Part shown: piece after piece, positions 34,173 through 47,000 of the stretch
How positions within the stretch are numbered: position 1 is the stretch's first letter
Layout of the letters: the number at the start of each line of letters is the position of its first letter
Assembly (NCBI GenBank): GCA_030762895.1
Contig: CM061070.1
Span: forward strand, 105,983,054 to 106,047,053
Length of the DNA: 64,000 bases
Direction: 5' to 3'
Source: Sophora flavescens
Lineage: Eukaryota > Streptophyta > Magnoliopsida > Fabales > Fabaceae
Notes under the pieces: generated by a model
The model's database searches: none
What the model was told of the DNA's origin: nothing
Seen by the model: only the letters and a program-made list of their open reading frames with translations
Position numbers and translations under genes: made by a program

Positions 34173-34184
34173 TGGTATCAGAGC
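34173..34184 (+). promoter_or_regulatory. Copia primer-binding site (initiator tRNA-Met)
   Basis: TGGTATCAGAGC right after the LTR end. It is complementary to the 3' end of plant initiator tRNA-Met and is the usual copia PBS. Confidence 0.88.
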
Positions 34185-34241
34185 TCAGCCTCTGGGTTGA
34201 GCATCTAACAGTGTAGAGGTAAAAGGTCCTGAGGAATAGAC

Positions 34242-36059
34242 ATGACTGCTGGAGCTAGTTCAAGTGGAAGTCACCAGACTGAAGGAGCTTCCCTAACCAG
34301 ACCTCCTTACTTCAATGGAGAAAACTACAACTATTGGAAAGATAGATTTCAATGGTTCATTCCATCTACAAACTCTGATCTTTGGGATGTCATTACAGAT
34401 GGTCCATTCATTCCCAAGAATGATGATAACATTGACAAACCAAAGGCTCAGTGGACTACTGCAGAAAAGACAAAATGGGAGCTGAACCACAAAGCTAGAT
34501 ATAACATCATCCGTGCTCTTAGTCCTGAGGAGTTTGAGAAGGTATGTGCTTGCGACTCTGCCAAAGAAATATGGGACACTTTAGCTGTCACACATGAAGG
34601 AACAGCCAAAGTCAAAGAGTCAAAGATTGCCATACTTGTCAGAAAGTATGAACTCTTTGTCATGGAGGAAGGAGAATCTGTTGCTCAAATGATAGGAAGA
34701 TTTCAAACTATAGTCAATAGCTTAAAATCTCTTGGCAAAGTCTATACCAATGCTGAGAAGGTTGGAAAGATTATGAGAAGTCTACCTAAACAGTGGAGAC
34801 CTTTGGTCACTACTATCTCTCAAGCCAAGGATTTCACTACCTTGACTATGGATGAACTTCTTGGAACACTCACTATTCATGAGCAAGAACTTGGAGATGA
34901 AGTTGCACCAAAGGAGGGCAAGTCAATTACTCTGAAAGCTGATCAAAAGTCAGCAAAATTTTCCAAGGCTCTAAAGGCAGACGAGTCATCCAGTGATGCT
35001 GACCTATCTGAACACGAGGATTCTGAGAGTGATGAAGAATTGTCTCTCCTGACTAGGAAGATAAAGCTTCTCCTACAGAAAAAGAAGTTCAAGAGGGATA
35101 AGACATTCATAAGGTTTAACAAGGACAAGAACTTCAAAGAATCCACCTCAACAGACAAAAGTCCAATTGTTTGCTATGAGTGCAAGAAGCCTGGTCACAT
35201 CAAGGCTGAATGTCCTCAACTCAAGAAGGCCCCTTTTAAGAAATTCTTCAAGAAGAAGAAGAAAGGAATGATGGCTACTTGGGATGATATGGAGTCAACA
35301 TCTTCTGATGAAGAAACAGAGGAAGAAGCCAATCTCTATTTGATGGCCAACACTGACTCAGACTCAGATGATGAGGTACATCCTGACTATGAGGAATTAC
35401 TTGATGCCTATGAGGAGTTGCTGGAGGAATCCAACTGCTTATCTAAGGCCTTCAAATCCCCCAAGAGAGAGTATGTAAAGCTCACCAGTGAGCATAAACA
35501 GAAATCTCAAGAGTGTGAGAAGCTGGCTAAAGAGAACAGTAAGTTGAAGACTGAAAAGTCTAATGAAGCTAAGATCTCAAGTGAAACATCACCATCTGAA
35601 GAAGTTGAAAAACTTCAACAGAAAGTGGAAGAGCTCACTTCTGATCTTACCAAATTTGTTAATGGTAGAGATATTCTGACTAAGCTACTTGGCTGTCAGA
35701 GGCACTCTCTTAACAAAGAAGGTATTGGATATGTCCATCGGTCACATCATAATGTATCAACTAAAGCTTCTACAGTATCTGTTAAGTCAACTGTAACCAA
35801 GTATACACCTGTCTGTAACTTATGTGGAAAAACTGGACATGTTATGTCTAAGCGTATCCATAAGAAGAGAAGGAAGTCTTCACAGACTCCTAGAACTAAC
35901 AAAAAAGGACCCAGAAAAATATGGGTACCTAAAGATCAAATAAATTTTGTTGCAGATGTCCTCAACAGGACAAAGAAAACACCACTGCTGGTACCTGGAC
36001 AGTGTTTGCTCGCGTCATATGACAGGAGAAAGGTCTATGCTCCTAGACCTCCAACTTAA
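34242..36059 (+). pseudogene. Copia (SIRE-like) gag and start of protease, first copy
   Basis: A 605-codon frame starting MTAGASSSGSHQ. Parts in order: the N-terminal PPYFNGENYNYWKDRF block, the copia gag domain (residues ~60–230), an acidic Ser/Asp stretch, a zinc knuckle CYECKKPGHIKAEC (311–324), a second acidic and coiled-coil-like region (~345–490), and a second knuckle starting CNLCGKTGH (525). The second knuckle has Arg in place of the last Cys. The protease active-site motif appears in another frame at about 35,985–36,020 as LDSVCSRHMTG, with Val replacing the catalytic-loop Gly. The frame shift and these changes indicate decay. Integrase, RT and RNase H do not follow. Confidence 0.88.
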
Positions 36060-36171
36060 GAAAGGAGGACACGTTGCGTTCGGAGGGAATCAGAAAGGGA
36101 AAATTATAGGAATTGGTACTATTGATGGTAAACCCCCTCTTCCCTCTATATCTAATGTTCTTATCTTCTCA

Positions 36172-36944
36172 TGAAGAAACAGAGGAAGAAGCCAATCTCT
36201 ATTTGATGGCCAACACTGACTCAGACCCAGATGATGAGGTACATCCTGACTATCAGGAATTACTTGATGCCTATGAGGAGTTGCTGGAGGAATCCAACTG
36301 CTTATCTAAGGCCTTCAAATCCCCCAAGAGAGAATATGTAAATCTCACCAGTGAGCATAAACAGAAATCTCAAGAGTGTGAGAAGCTGGCTAAAGAGAAC
36401 AGTAAGTTGAAGACTGAAAAGTCTAATGAAGCTAAGATCTCAAGTGAAACATCACCATCTGAAGAAGTTGAAAAATTTCAACAGAAAGTGAAAGAGCTCA
36501 CTTCTGATCTTGCCAAATTTGTTAATGGTAGAGATAATCTGACTAAGCTACTTGGCTGTCAGAGGCACTCTCTTAACAAAGAAGGTATTGGATATGTCCA
36601 TCAGACACATCATAATGTATCAACTAAAGCTTCTATAGTATCTGTTAAGTCAACTGTAACCAAGTCTACACCTATCTGTAACTTCTGTGGAAAAACTGGA
36701 CATGTTATGTCTAAGTGTTCCATAAGAAGAGAAGGAAGTCTTCACAGACTCCTAGAACTAACAAAAAAGGACCCAGAAAATATGGGTACCTAAAGATCAA
36801 ATAATTTTTGTTGCAGATGTCCTCAACAGGACAAAGAAAACACCACTACTGGTACCTGGACAGTGGTTGCTCACGTCATATGACAGGAGAAAGGTCTATG
36901 CTCCTAGACCTCCAACTTAAGAAAGGAGGACACGTTGCGTTCGG
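36172..36944 (+). pseudogene. Tandem duplicate of the 3' half of copia gag and protease start
   Basis: From about 36,172 the sequence returns to a point matching 35,303 (CTTCTSATGAAGAAACAGAG) and repeats about 770 bp with a period near 869 bp. The duplicate keeps the second zinc knuckle with its last Cys and an intact LDSGCSRHMTG protease motif. A frameshift after the knuckle ends its frame at 36,793. It breaks off at TTCGG where the next LTR begins. Confidence 0.85.
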
Positions 36945-38360
36945 TGCGGTAACCGGAAAAACTGTCCATGGCACCCCCTAATTTTCCAAAATAATATTTA
37001 TAAAAGAAAATACTTTTAATAACAACAATAATTTCATCAACTCAATAGCATATAACGTAACAATAACTCATCTCAATACATCACATTCCGTATACCAAAT
37101 AAATTCTAGATTAATCCAAGCGGCCCGAAGACCTCCTAAATAAATTGGCCTCTTGCCGGCATGCCATAAATTCACACATCACACGAAAATGGCGTCCCAT
37201 TGCCCACCCCTACTCACGAGGAGTGTTTCGATGTCACCCTCCTGTCGGGGACATTTCCATTTCGATACCTCCCATGTGCACATGGTGGTATTTCTCCTTT
37301 TTCGACACCCCAACCTGTGGCGGTGTTACTTTCGATACTCCTTTTTAGGTAGTATTACTTATTTTCGACATCCCAATTATATGGGGATGTTACTTTCAAT
37401 ACCCCATTACGGTGGTATTACTTTTCGATACCCCTATCATAGGTGGTATTACAACAAACATCATACAACGCATGATAAGGCATGAATTTCATGTCTCATG
37501 CATGTAACAATTCATTTACCATAAATTAAATATTTAATCCTATCATGCATACTAAATAGACTTATGTCATGTCTCCAAGTAAATTTATAATTACACTATG
37601 ACAATCACGAGCATCAAGACATATCATTCAACTAGTACAAATATCAATCATGTATTCAATTCAAATTCCAAAAAAAAACTATAAGGTAGACATTTCCACA
37701 CACATACAAATGAGGAATGCAGTCCTAAATTTTGTAAGCAAAACAATGAATTGAAATATGAGTTCATAAATTTTAAATTCACCGTAAACACATAAAAATA
37801 TCATGGAAAGTGTTCGCAAAAGGTACTGTTACTCACCTCTCGAAGGCCTCCAAAGTGATCTAAAAATTATTTATGATAAAAGATAGTGTTTCTCTAAAAA
37901 TTCTTCTTCCGTTCACTGGTGTTTTTGGATCTGTGTGTTGCTATAGTTGCACTCCCCAAGAAAAGAAACGCCTTTCTCTCTTCCTACGTGATTGTGCGGC
38001 GCACAACTCTCCACCTTCCTCACTCTGACGTGATTTGTGTAACCTAGCATATATATGTTTTTTATTATTATTATTTAAAAAACCCATGTATGACTACTTC
38101 TTTGTTTGGGAAAAGCCAATATTTAGTAGTGGTGTACTTGGGCTTGTTAACGTGTACAGCCCATGAACACTTGTCATTAACTAAGTAATTTCTTTTTTTA
38201 ATTTTCCATTATTTATAATAGTTAATAAATTTTCAATAAATCCTTATACTATCAATTCTTTACACTAAATCTCTTATTTATATTTTATTTGCATTATATC
38301 TTTTAATAACTTAATATATTTTTTATCAAATTAATTGTGTTAGAATTTTAGGATGTTACA
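36945..38360 (-). mobile_element. Gypsy-type LTR H between two copia gag relics
   Basis: 1,416 bp. On the minus strand it runs from TGTAACATCC to GGTTACCGCA, resembling a gypsy LTR. The segment 37,250–37,450 has degenerate repeats of about 50 bp around TTCGATACCCC and GGTGGTATTACTT. The flanks are TTCGG on the left and TTAAG on the right, so there is no target duplication. It is probably a solo LTR at a recombination junction, or one whose flanks were rearranged. Confidence 0.5.
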
Positions 38361-39678
38361 TTAAGCCTACTGTTCTCTTCAGCTAACTTCTTACACTCTT
38401 GAGATTTTTGTGTATACTCATTTGAGAGTTTAACATACCGTCTCTTGATGGATTTGAAAGCTTTAGATATACAGTTGGATTCTTCCAATAGTTCATCATA
38501 GGCATCACTCAATTTCTCAAGTTCAGATTGCACCTTAGTTTTTGATTCTGAATCAGCATCTGTCATAAGACAGAGATTTGCTTCAAGCTCCTCTCCTTCA
38601 CTTTCAGCGGAGCTTTCATCGAGATCTTCCCAAGTGGCCATCATTCCCCTCTTCTTTTTGTTGAAGAACTTCTTGGGAAGTTGCTTCTTGAGTTGAGGAT
38701 ATTCTGCCTTGATGTGACCAGGCTTTTTGCATTCATAACACACAATGACATTTCTGTCATTTGATCCACCATCTTTGTTGTATTTTTCTTTTTTGAAGTG
38801 CATGAAAGGTTCGTCCTTTCTAAAGTTTCTTTTCTTCCAGAGCTTTTTCATTTTTCTGGTAAGAAGAGAAAGTCCATCATCTTCATCATCAGAGTCATCC
38901 TCATTTGATTCCTCAGATTCATCTGAAGATTCATCAACTTTGAGAGCTTTTGATGCAGATCCCTTATATGATTTCCTGTCAGCCTTGAGAGTAATGGATT
39001 TGCTCTTCTTTCCATTATTTTCTTCAATCAACTCATGTTCATGGATCTGAAGGGTGCCAAGAAGCTCATCTAGATCCATTGTTGATAGATCTTTGGCCTG
39101 AGACACAGCAGTTACAAGAGGTCTCCGTTGTTTTGGAAGTCTTCTGAGAATCTTTTGAATATGTTCCTCAGTCTTGTAAACTTTTCCCAGAGATTTCAAA
39201 TCATTGGTTATAGTTTGAAATTTCCCATACATTTGGCCAATCGTTTCTCCTTCTTCCATTTTGAACAGCTCATACTTTCTGACCAACATACTGACTTTGG
39301 TCTCCTTTACTTTGTTAGTTCCTTCATGAGCAATAGCTAGCGAATCCCACATTTCTTTAGCAGATTCACAAGCACAAACATTTTCAAACTCTTATTTGCT
39401 CAAAGCACACATGATTGCATATCCAGCTTTGGCATTAAATTGCCATTTTGTTCTTTGATCAGAGGTTATGTAGCTTTAGGAACTTCTTCTTCTTTGTCAT
39501 CTTTAGGAACATAGGGACCTTCTTTAATGATATCCCAAAGATCAGAGTTAGTGGATTGTAAAAACCACTTCATCTTCTCTTTCCATTAGATGTAGTTCTC
39601 TCCATTTAAGTATGGAGGTCTCGACATCGAGGATCCTTCTCCTGCATGATTCTTGCTTGTGCTAGCTTCTCCTGCCAT
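38361..39678 (-). pseudogene. Second copia (SIRE-like) gag relic, opposite strand
   Basis: The gag begins with ATG at 39,678 (MAGEASTSKNHAGEGSS, then PPYLNGENY) but has at least two early stops and a frameshift. A clean frame of 334 codons covers 38,348–39,352. That frame includes the copia gag domain, an acidic stretch, and a zinc knuckle CYECKKPGHIKAEY, where the last Cys is Tyr. It is truncated at 38,361 by LTR H. It is related to the gag at 34,242 and lies in the opposite orientation. Confidence 0.85.
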
Positions 39679-39727
39679 TTCCAAGATCTTTTCCTCTACA
39701 CTGTTAAGTGCTCAACCCAGAGGCTGA

Positions 39728-39739
39728 GCTCTCATACCA
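39728..39739 (-). promoter_or_regulatory. Primer-binding site of the second copia relic
   Basis: The minus strand reads TGGTATGAGAGC, one mismatch from the standard initiator tRNA-Met site, adjacent to the LTR end. Confidence 0.7.
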
Positions 39740-39741
39740 AC

Positions 39742-41294
39742 TGAAATAACCAAAGTTAACACAAGAAAGAGGATTGAATTGTGTTTACCAACTTTTTAGA
39801 AAACTTTGAAAATTATTTTCGCAGGCATAACAAGCAAAAATAAAGCAACAGAAAATTTGACGGGTGACTCCTCTGATTTTCAGACATAACACATGTGCAC
39901 ACAGAAAAGGTTAAAACAAAGATTGATATTCACAATATTAACTCCATAAGTTTAAAGCTTAAACAAATAACTCTTAAGCAATTTAAAGAGATAAGGGAAA
40001 AGGAATATCACTCAAAGTTTTATACTAGTTCACCCCAAAATCCATAGGGCTACGTCCAGTTCTTGGCAGCACCAAGTTTCCACTATAACTGATCAGATTA
40101 CAGTGCAAGTAATCTTTTTACACCTAGCCTCTCCAGGCTGAACACTTACACAAATATTCTTTTCTCACCTAGCCTTTTCAGGCTCAACACAGTAAGGAGT
40201 AAAGGTTTTGTGTAATTAATACAATTTGTAAATCTTTCAGATAACACTCAGAGTGAAATAAATATGAAGTGTGAAAGACTGCGAATTAATATCAAATGAT
40301 TGAAGAAGTATTCAATGAAAGAATGAAGAAGATAACAAAGTGAGTAAATGTTTCTTGCGCATAGTTCTTAATGATATTCAACTTCTTGTCTTCATCTTCA
40401 TGGTTTGATCTATATAAAGACTTCAATCAATTTATCCGTTAGGCACAGCTTCAGAAAGTGTGTTCTTTGATTTGAGTTTCTGGAACGCTACTAATGCCAA
40501 AGAGTCGTTCTGTGTAGGCATTAAATGTTTAGGGACGTTGAGATTTAACAAAGCATTCCAAGAATACACTTTTGTTCGGAGCAGCTGTTGTATCAGAGTT
40601 GCAGCAGCTGGCTTCTTGTACTTGCAGCAGAGAGCTTTCCTCTTTCAGTACAGCACTCAGTTCACTTTCTGAAAAGCACTTTTACTTTTTACTAGAATAG
40701 CTAAAAGGTGACTTCTGTGGTACAGAGGTTGCATGTTTATTCCTTAAAACCTTGAAACAAACGTTCTTTATTCTTTATCCTTTGTGCTCTTGTCCAGAGT
40801 TCTTTGAGATCCTTATGGAAGACATCTTATTTGAATAAGGTTGACTTGGACTTCATTTTGACAAACTGACACTTTACCAAGTGTAGCAGTGTTTGAAATT
40901 TAGACGGGTGCTTGTGCAGTCCAGAATTAGAAGGGTGATATGAGCCAAAACTTAGACGAGTGCGCAAGTCATTCTTAGACGGGTGATCCACTAAGGCTTC
41001 TTCAGAAATGTGATTCTTGCTATATCATCAACTAGATCAGAATCTTGATTGAGCTTTGACTTGGTTATGTCTGAGTTGACTTGTTTTTAGACGGGTGGTT
41101 TTTAGATAAGTCTAAAAACTATGTTGTGCTAAAAATTAGACGGGTCAGATTTTTAGACGAATAACCTTAAGTTTATTTTTCTGCACACTTATCAGACTTA
41201 TCAGTAATTTCATAAGGTTCTTAATTTATTTGGAATCATCAAAACTCAGAGAATTTACATATTGGATATGTCTCACACTTATGAGATCTCGACA
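39742..41294 (-). mobile_element. 5' LTR of the second copia relic
   Basis: About 1.55 kb. It ends TATTTCA before the PBS (minus strand) and starts near TGTCGAGATCTC, a start similar to that of the other copia LTR (TGTTAAGTCTC). It carries a minisatellite-like series of AGACGGGTG motifs (40,900–41,160) and GAGCCTG-type units (40,120–40,200), counterparts of those in the first LTR. The outer boundary is my best estimate. Confidence 0.65.
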
Positions 41295-43077
41295 TTCTAT
41301 ACCTATCAATAGAGACGATGATAATGTGGAAGAGATTGCGGTGGTCACGAACCTTATTTTAGCCTTCTTCGGTCCCTTTTAGTTGGTTTCTTTTCAAAAG
41401 CCTTCAAAACTTTTATAATGATCCACCTTTAATAAAATACTAAAGCCAGAAGCAGCATTGGCTGTAGAAAAATCAGTAAAATTGCAGTAGAAGAATGTAA
41501 TGTAAATGCTAGTGTAAGCAACAACAGAAGAATCTAGCACAAACACCTGTTGGCATTACAAACTATTTGTATTGATTTTACTATTTTCTTCTTCATTTTC
41601 TTTTTTAATTTTTGAAAACAGATACGGTATTTCTAAAATTTTTGAAAATACCAAAAGATTGTTTTTATTATTTCTGAAAATGCATTTTCACTAACTATCC
41701 TTCCATTTTTTTCTTTGTCATAGTTGTTTATTGTAGGATTGTTCCATCTTCTTGTTAGTAATTTAAAATCAATACATATTTTAGCAAATGAAAATTGAAA
41801 ATGTTTTTAGAAAGTAAACAGATCATTAGTGTGTGTTTGGACGGGTGATTTGAAAATTATAGGATATTTAAAATCCTAGTAAATTGAATTGCTTGATTTA
41901 AATTCCATTCATTTTAAAAAAAAAAATTGTTTTGATAAAATAATTATATTTTTTAAATTTTTTTGTTTGGATATAGACATAGAGTAATTAAATAAAGGTA
42001 GGCTTAGGTGATGATGGGCAGCGGCCGGTGGCACATTAGGTATGAGAAGGAATTTCAAAATACCAACCCATTTTGTAGTATTTCAAATTTCTCAATTTTA
42101 CCTTAAACCAAATACCATGTAAAATCCATTATTTTTTTAAATTCTTCATATTTATTACACAAACAAAGTATTTTACATTAAAACATTTTAATTGTCTTCT
42201 TAAAATACTTCATCCTCAACAAATGCCCCATCTAAAAGGTTGGAATTTCCAAGTATGACAAGATATCATGAAATAATAGGAAGTAGAATGCTCGTATACT
42301 CGTTCAAACTTATTTCAATGAACGAGCTTGATAGTGTGGTAGTTTGTCACAATTTTGGATGCATCATAATGTAATAGTTGAAGAGATAAACTACATTATA
42401 GTGCGATGTTTGTGAAATGGATTTCCTGTTTTCTCATAACTGTAACAAATCATTGTCAAGAAAAGCTTTTTTGAGATGCAAAATGTTACTGAAAAATTTA
42501 ACAAAATAAATTTGAACTATCATATCGGAAATAGTTTTTCTTGTAACTATAGAAGAGGCTGACCGATAGTTTGATTGTTGGTGGTAAGAAAAACTTGAGT
42601 TCTCAAATGCATAATTAATGTAGTTTGAGTAAAAGACCATAGAAGAAGGAGGAGGAGGAAAAGAAGGATTCCAAAAAGGAAGGTTGTGCTTGACAACAGA
42701 GGCTCCCTAATATCCTTCTCAACAGAGCTAGGGAAAAAAACAAAGAACACTTAGCAGGCCATGGGAGGATATTCTGTGAAATTGTTGAGAAGGAAAATTA
42801 GCTATAAAATGCTTAAGATCCTCTAATAAGGAAAATACTTTTCTCCTTAAGGTAAGTCTTTCATATGGAGTGTGGTATATTAAGAATAAACACTAATGAC
42901 ATGTATGTGTGCAATGTGTGGTGGTTGCTCCCATTCTGTAACTCACCTGTTCTTACATTTCTTCTGCTCCAATTCATTAATATAGCCAATGTGCTCAAAT
43001 AACTCTTAACTAAAATTGAGGAAGAAATAACTGCAACACAAACTCCATTTAAACAATCACAAGATAAAACCTGTTAT
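41295..43077. other. Intergenic sequence, no clear gene
   Basis: AT-rich DNA between the copia relic and the 3' side of the B3 gene. A TGTGTGTTTGGACGGGTG stretch near 41,830 resembles the start of a plant DNA-transposon fragment. No ORF here has recognisable domains. Confidence 0.5.
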
Positions 43078-43560
43078 TCAAGGTCTTGGCTTATAGGCCT
43101 GAATCTTATGGAGTATATAATCAAGAAAGGGATTATCCTGCTTCACAAACACATCATCAAAGACTGAATGGTCACATAGAATGTCATATTCATCTCCAGG
43201 AACAACACAAGGAAAGCAGAAGGTTCACATCGGTCTCGAAAGGATAACAAGGAACAGAACCAAATCTAGGTAACAGCACAATATTTATAAGGTTTAACAA
43301 CTTATCCTGATTGACAATATGGTTCATAATAATGTCTTGCATGTCCACCACATTCTTTATTTTTGTACTTATTGATATGAAACTGTATACTAGAAGAGGA
43401 GTTGCTTTTGTCCAGTCTGTGCTGAAACTGCCATTTTATCCACAAGTTGGTGGGAGGTCCTGTCATAGAACAGAAAAACTGGAATGTAATGAAGACTGAA
43501 AAATGCAGCAAACAATATGCAATTGTAAACTAGGAAAATAGACAAAGGAAATAAACTAGA
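43078..43560 (-). pseudogene. Possible decayed gene fragment, unidentified
   Basis: Minus-strand translation gives three coding-like pieces in different frames. First is FLFYDRTSHQLVDKMAVSAQ, then NHIVNQDKLLNLINIVLLPR continuing with FGSVPCYPFETDV, then CVVPGDEYDILCDHSVFDDV ending at a TGA (43,078–43,080). Composition looks protein-like and the pieces are collinear, so a gene with frameshifts or unseen introns is possible. I do not recognise the family. It lies about 320 bp downstream of the B3 stop on the same strand and might instead be 3' sequence of that gene. Confidence 0.25.
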
Positions 43561-43878
43561 AACAGGTTGCTCTCTAGACCAAGAGAACAATTATACCAGA
43601 ATTTTCTCATCCCCAAATGGAATTTTATGCGGAAGTTGGTAACTGGAATGTTTTATTCCAGGCAAACTATATTCATGGGAATCACATTCTCGAGTATAGA
43701 GTTTTCCCATCTTCACATATGAGAACGGAGTTTTCTTAAGTTTCTAACTATCATTCACTACTTTTATTTCCGAGAATCTTTAATGTCTGAAAATAAATTT
43801 TTAAAACTTCTACCAAACATGAGAAACTTTTATTTCTCATGCCAACATTCCTAGGAATGTTTTTTTACCTTATAATCT

Positions 43879-44094
43879 TCATCCCTTTTGGTTGGTAATG
43901 ATTCCCTCCCCCACTTTAACAGTTGTCTCTCTCTCTTTCTTTTTGCTGCTGGCTTTTCTCCTCTCATATACTTTTATGCCAAGACTGCTTGGCCCATCCA
44001 CCTCATCACCTTGGGCTACAATAGCAGTCTTATGCTCGGTTTGCCCACTCTGTTTCCTTCTGCTATAGACCTTTGTCACTATGGGCATATCACC
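43879..44094 (-). CDS. B3 gene exon 9 (C-terminal basic tail)
   Basis: Acceptor TGGCAG|GGTG at 44,095. It encodes 71 residues and the TGA stop. It contains KVYSRRK and KVYERRK and a Lys-rich run (SSKKKERE), which could serve as nuclear-localisation or DNA-contact sequence. Confidence 0.8.
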   Translation of the reverse strand, partial: GDMPIVTKVYSRRKQSGQTEHKTAIVAQGDEVDGPSSLGIKVYERRKASSKKKERETTVKVGEGIITNQKG

Positions 44095-47000
44095 CTGCCA
44101 GAATATAAATAAGGCATAAATCCCATGTCTATTTTGTTTTACTAATTAGGCACAACAAAAATTCCATAAAGTGATACAAATGTCAAGCAAGCATAACCTA
44201 AAGCAAATTGTCAAATAAGCAATTGCTAAATAATTCCAAAATTTTAATTTACACACCGATACTCAACCAAGTATCACTAGCACATTGTGATGAAGTAATA
44301 ATGTTAGCTTCAACAGATAAATTATAGAGTTGCACATCATCAATATGTTTACAACTGTTTGTTATTCATAGGGGTGATTGCCTAGCAGAAAATCTCAGCA
44401 CAACTTTAGCAACTATTACTGTATAATGCTTTATTATAGGATATTTTATTGTTATTCCGTTAGAGAAAATAAAGATACTTGGGAATAAAAAAACTGGTTC
44501 TTTGGTAATTCTACTGCAATCTGTGTCAGACTTCAAATTCAGATGAGCAATTTTTGACATAATACTCATGTACTATAAGTTTTCATTACTGCAGAAAGCC
44601 TATATGTAACACCAAAAAAAAAAAAAAAAAAAAGTCAAAAAACTCAAAGAAAGTAAAGGGTCAAAGATTAGCTTTGTTTGTGCTTTAGACATATATTTAT
44701 CACTGCGTCTATTGTTTCTTAGCCTTCTAGAAATATGCAAACACAAACTCTAAAATTTAATTTTATAAATAAAATCAATGAATCTAACTACATAGCAGAA
44801 AACTATCCAAATCAGCTGCAGCTCTAAAACTAGAAGAGGACACTTATCAGTGATGAAAAATGAAAACTAATAATTTGTCTTACAACCAGCAAAGGACTAA
44901 TATATTCAATTTGGCATATCCATAACAAGGTGTGTGATTTTTCTTTACAACAACTGTATATTTCCAAAGGCTGGTGACATTGACCACCTCACTACAACCT
45001 ATCTTACGGCTCATAACATTGCACATGGTATCAATTGAGAAAATCTCCCATGCTTCAACAATTTGCTTTATTTATTAGAATTGATTCTCACAAGTCACAA
45101 ATAAGTAATTCATCTAGTTATTGATCAATACCTTCGATGCTGGTGGATCATCCTTCTTTTTAGTTGCCATAAGGAGTTTGCCCTCTGGTTCAATTCGATA
45201 AAATTTTACTGAAACAACAAATTATGAAACAAATTATTAATTTCCCATATTTATATATATAAACAAATATACAAGAGCAAAAATGAAATAAGATCCATGA
45301 AATCAATGGGACAAAAATCCTGAGCAAGGATTATTACTGAAATTATCATAAGTAGTATTATTGTAACTAAAAATGCAGAGGCAAAGAAGCATCTTTAAAC
45401 AAAAGTAATTGTCATTTTAATTAGTACCATAGATAAGTTTACAACAGCAGTAACAAAAAATTTACTGATATAATCAAATGTGTCAAGTGTAATTAAGAAG
45501 CCAACCAAGTGCTAATTCTATGGGATTTCACTGCTCTAACTTGAGAAAGTCTCTAAAGTGAGAAAGTAAGGATACATCCATCCTTAAATTGTTAAATGCA
45601 TAAAGATCTTAACCTATTAAAAATGACCCAAGAGTAGATACTCTCTTACTTTATTACTTTAGAAATTTTCCCACTTTAAAAGAGCCAAATTCATTTCTAT
45701 GAGACTTGGGAGATTACCTCTATCACCAGGTTGCCAATCCCATGAGGTTATATAATGTCTAAGCCCTTCTAGGACATACATCCTGCCTTTGGAGTTGACC
45801 CAATAGCGGTAATTCAAATTCCAAAATTTCCCTGCGGTATCTTGGACTTCAAGGGTAACTCCTTTTGGCTCATTAAGTTTTGGTAGATAAGCCTGGTCCA
45901 TGGAAATTATTAATTAATTCATGCTCAAAACTTTACATTGATGGCAAAAATTCAATAACACCAGCATCTCAAGGAAATTTAAAACCTTACAAAAATCAAC
46001 AACTTTAAAATGAACAAATCAAGAAGTCATGCATTGTCCATACAAAAACATATCATCTTCACTATAAATATCAAAATACTTCCTTACTCTCCTACTCTAC
46101 CCAGTAATTGTAATTTGAGTACAAGGGCAAGAGGTGGACAAGATCATCAATATCGTTACAATGAATGGAAACAATAATAAACCAAAAAGAGAATACTTGA
46201 AATTGACCTTGGAGTTGTTCAACAGAAGAATATCTATAAGAGAAATGTCAGTGACACACTCTCTAACTCTCTCTTTCCAACACACTCTCTCTTACTGGTT
46301 GAAATTCAATATGTTTGAAAATCATGTGGGTCATATAAAATTCAAGTGAGAACATGAATTAGTGGGACTCATTTCCAAAATAATGGGACTCACATAAATT
46401 TTAACCATTAAGAGAGAGTGTGTTGGAAATAGAGTGTTAGAAAGTGTGCTGCAAACATTTTTCTATTTATAAATCCCCATGAACCCGTTAAACAAAATTA
46501 AAGTTGGAAACCCTCGCCGAGTAACAATTGTCCTGACTAAATAAGCCAACCCAAACTTTGCACCTAATATGATATGTGTGTGAGGGATTTCCAAAATATG
46601 GAAGTCCAACAACACCAAAATTGAAGAGGCTTGAGCACCATGATCAACATAGGAATGGCAGAGAGCCAACTTTTGATCAAGGTCCCATTCTTAGCATTGA
46701 GTACTCCATTCATCAAAGGATACATGCATGAAAGGTTGTATCCCTTCATTCAAATCAAGGAAAAGTTGTTTTCTTTTCACCAAGAGGCATGAGTTGGTCT
46801 ATAAATATAATCACTCATCCGTGCAGAAAACAATCCGAACTTTGGCCAAGTTTCCACACCCAAACCACTTCTTTTCTTTCCTTATGCATAGAAAGAATTA
46901 AGAAAACTACTGTTCTGTAAACTGTCGTTGACGATACGTTTGATGTTGGTGTGCAAATCATGTCAAGGTTTGACCACTATTACTACAAAAAAAATTATTT

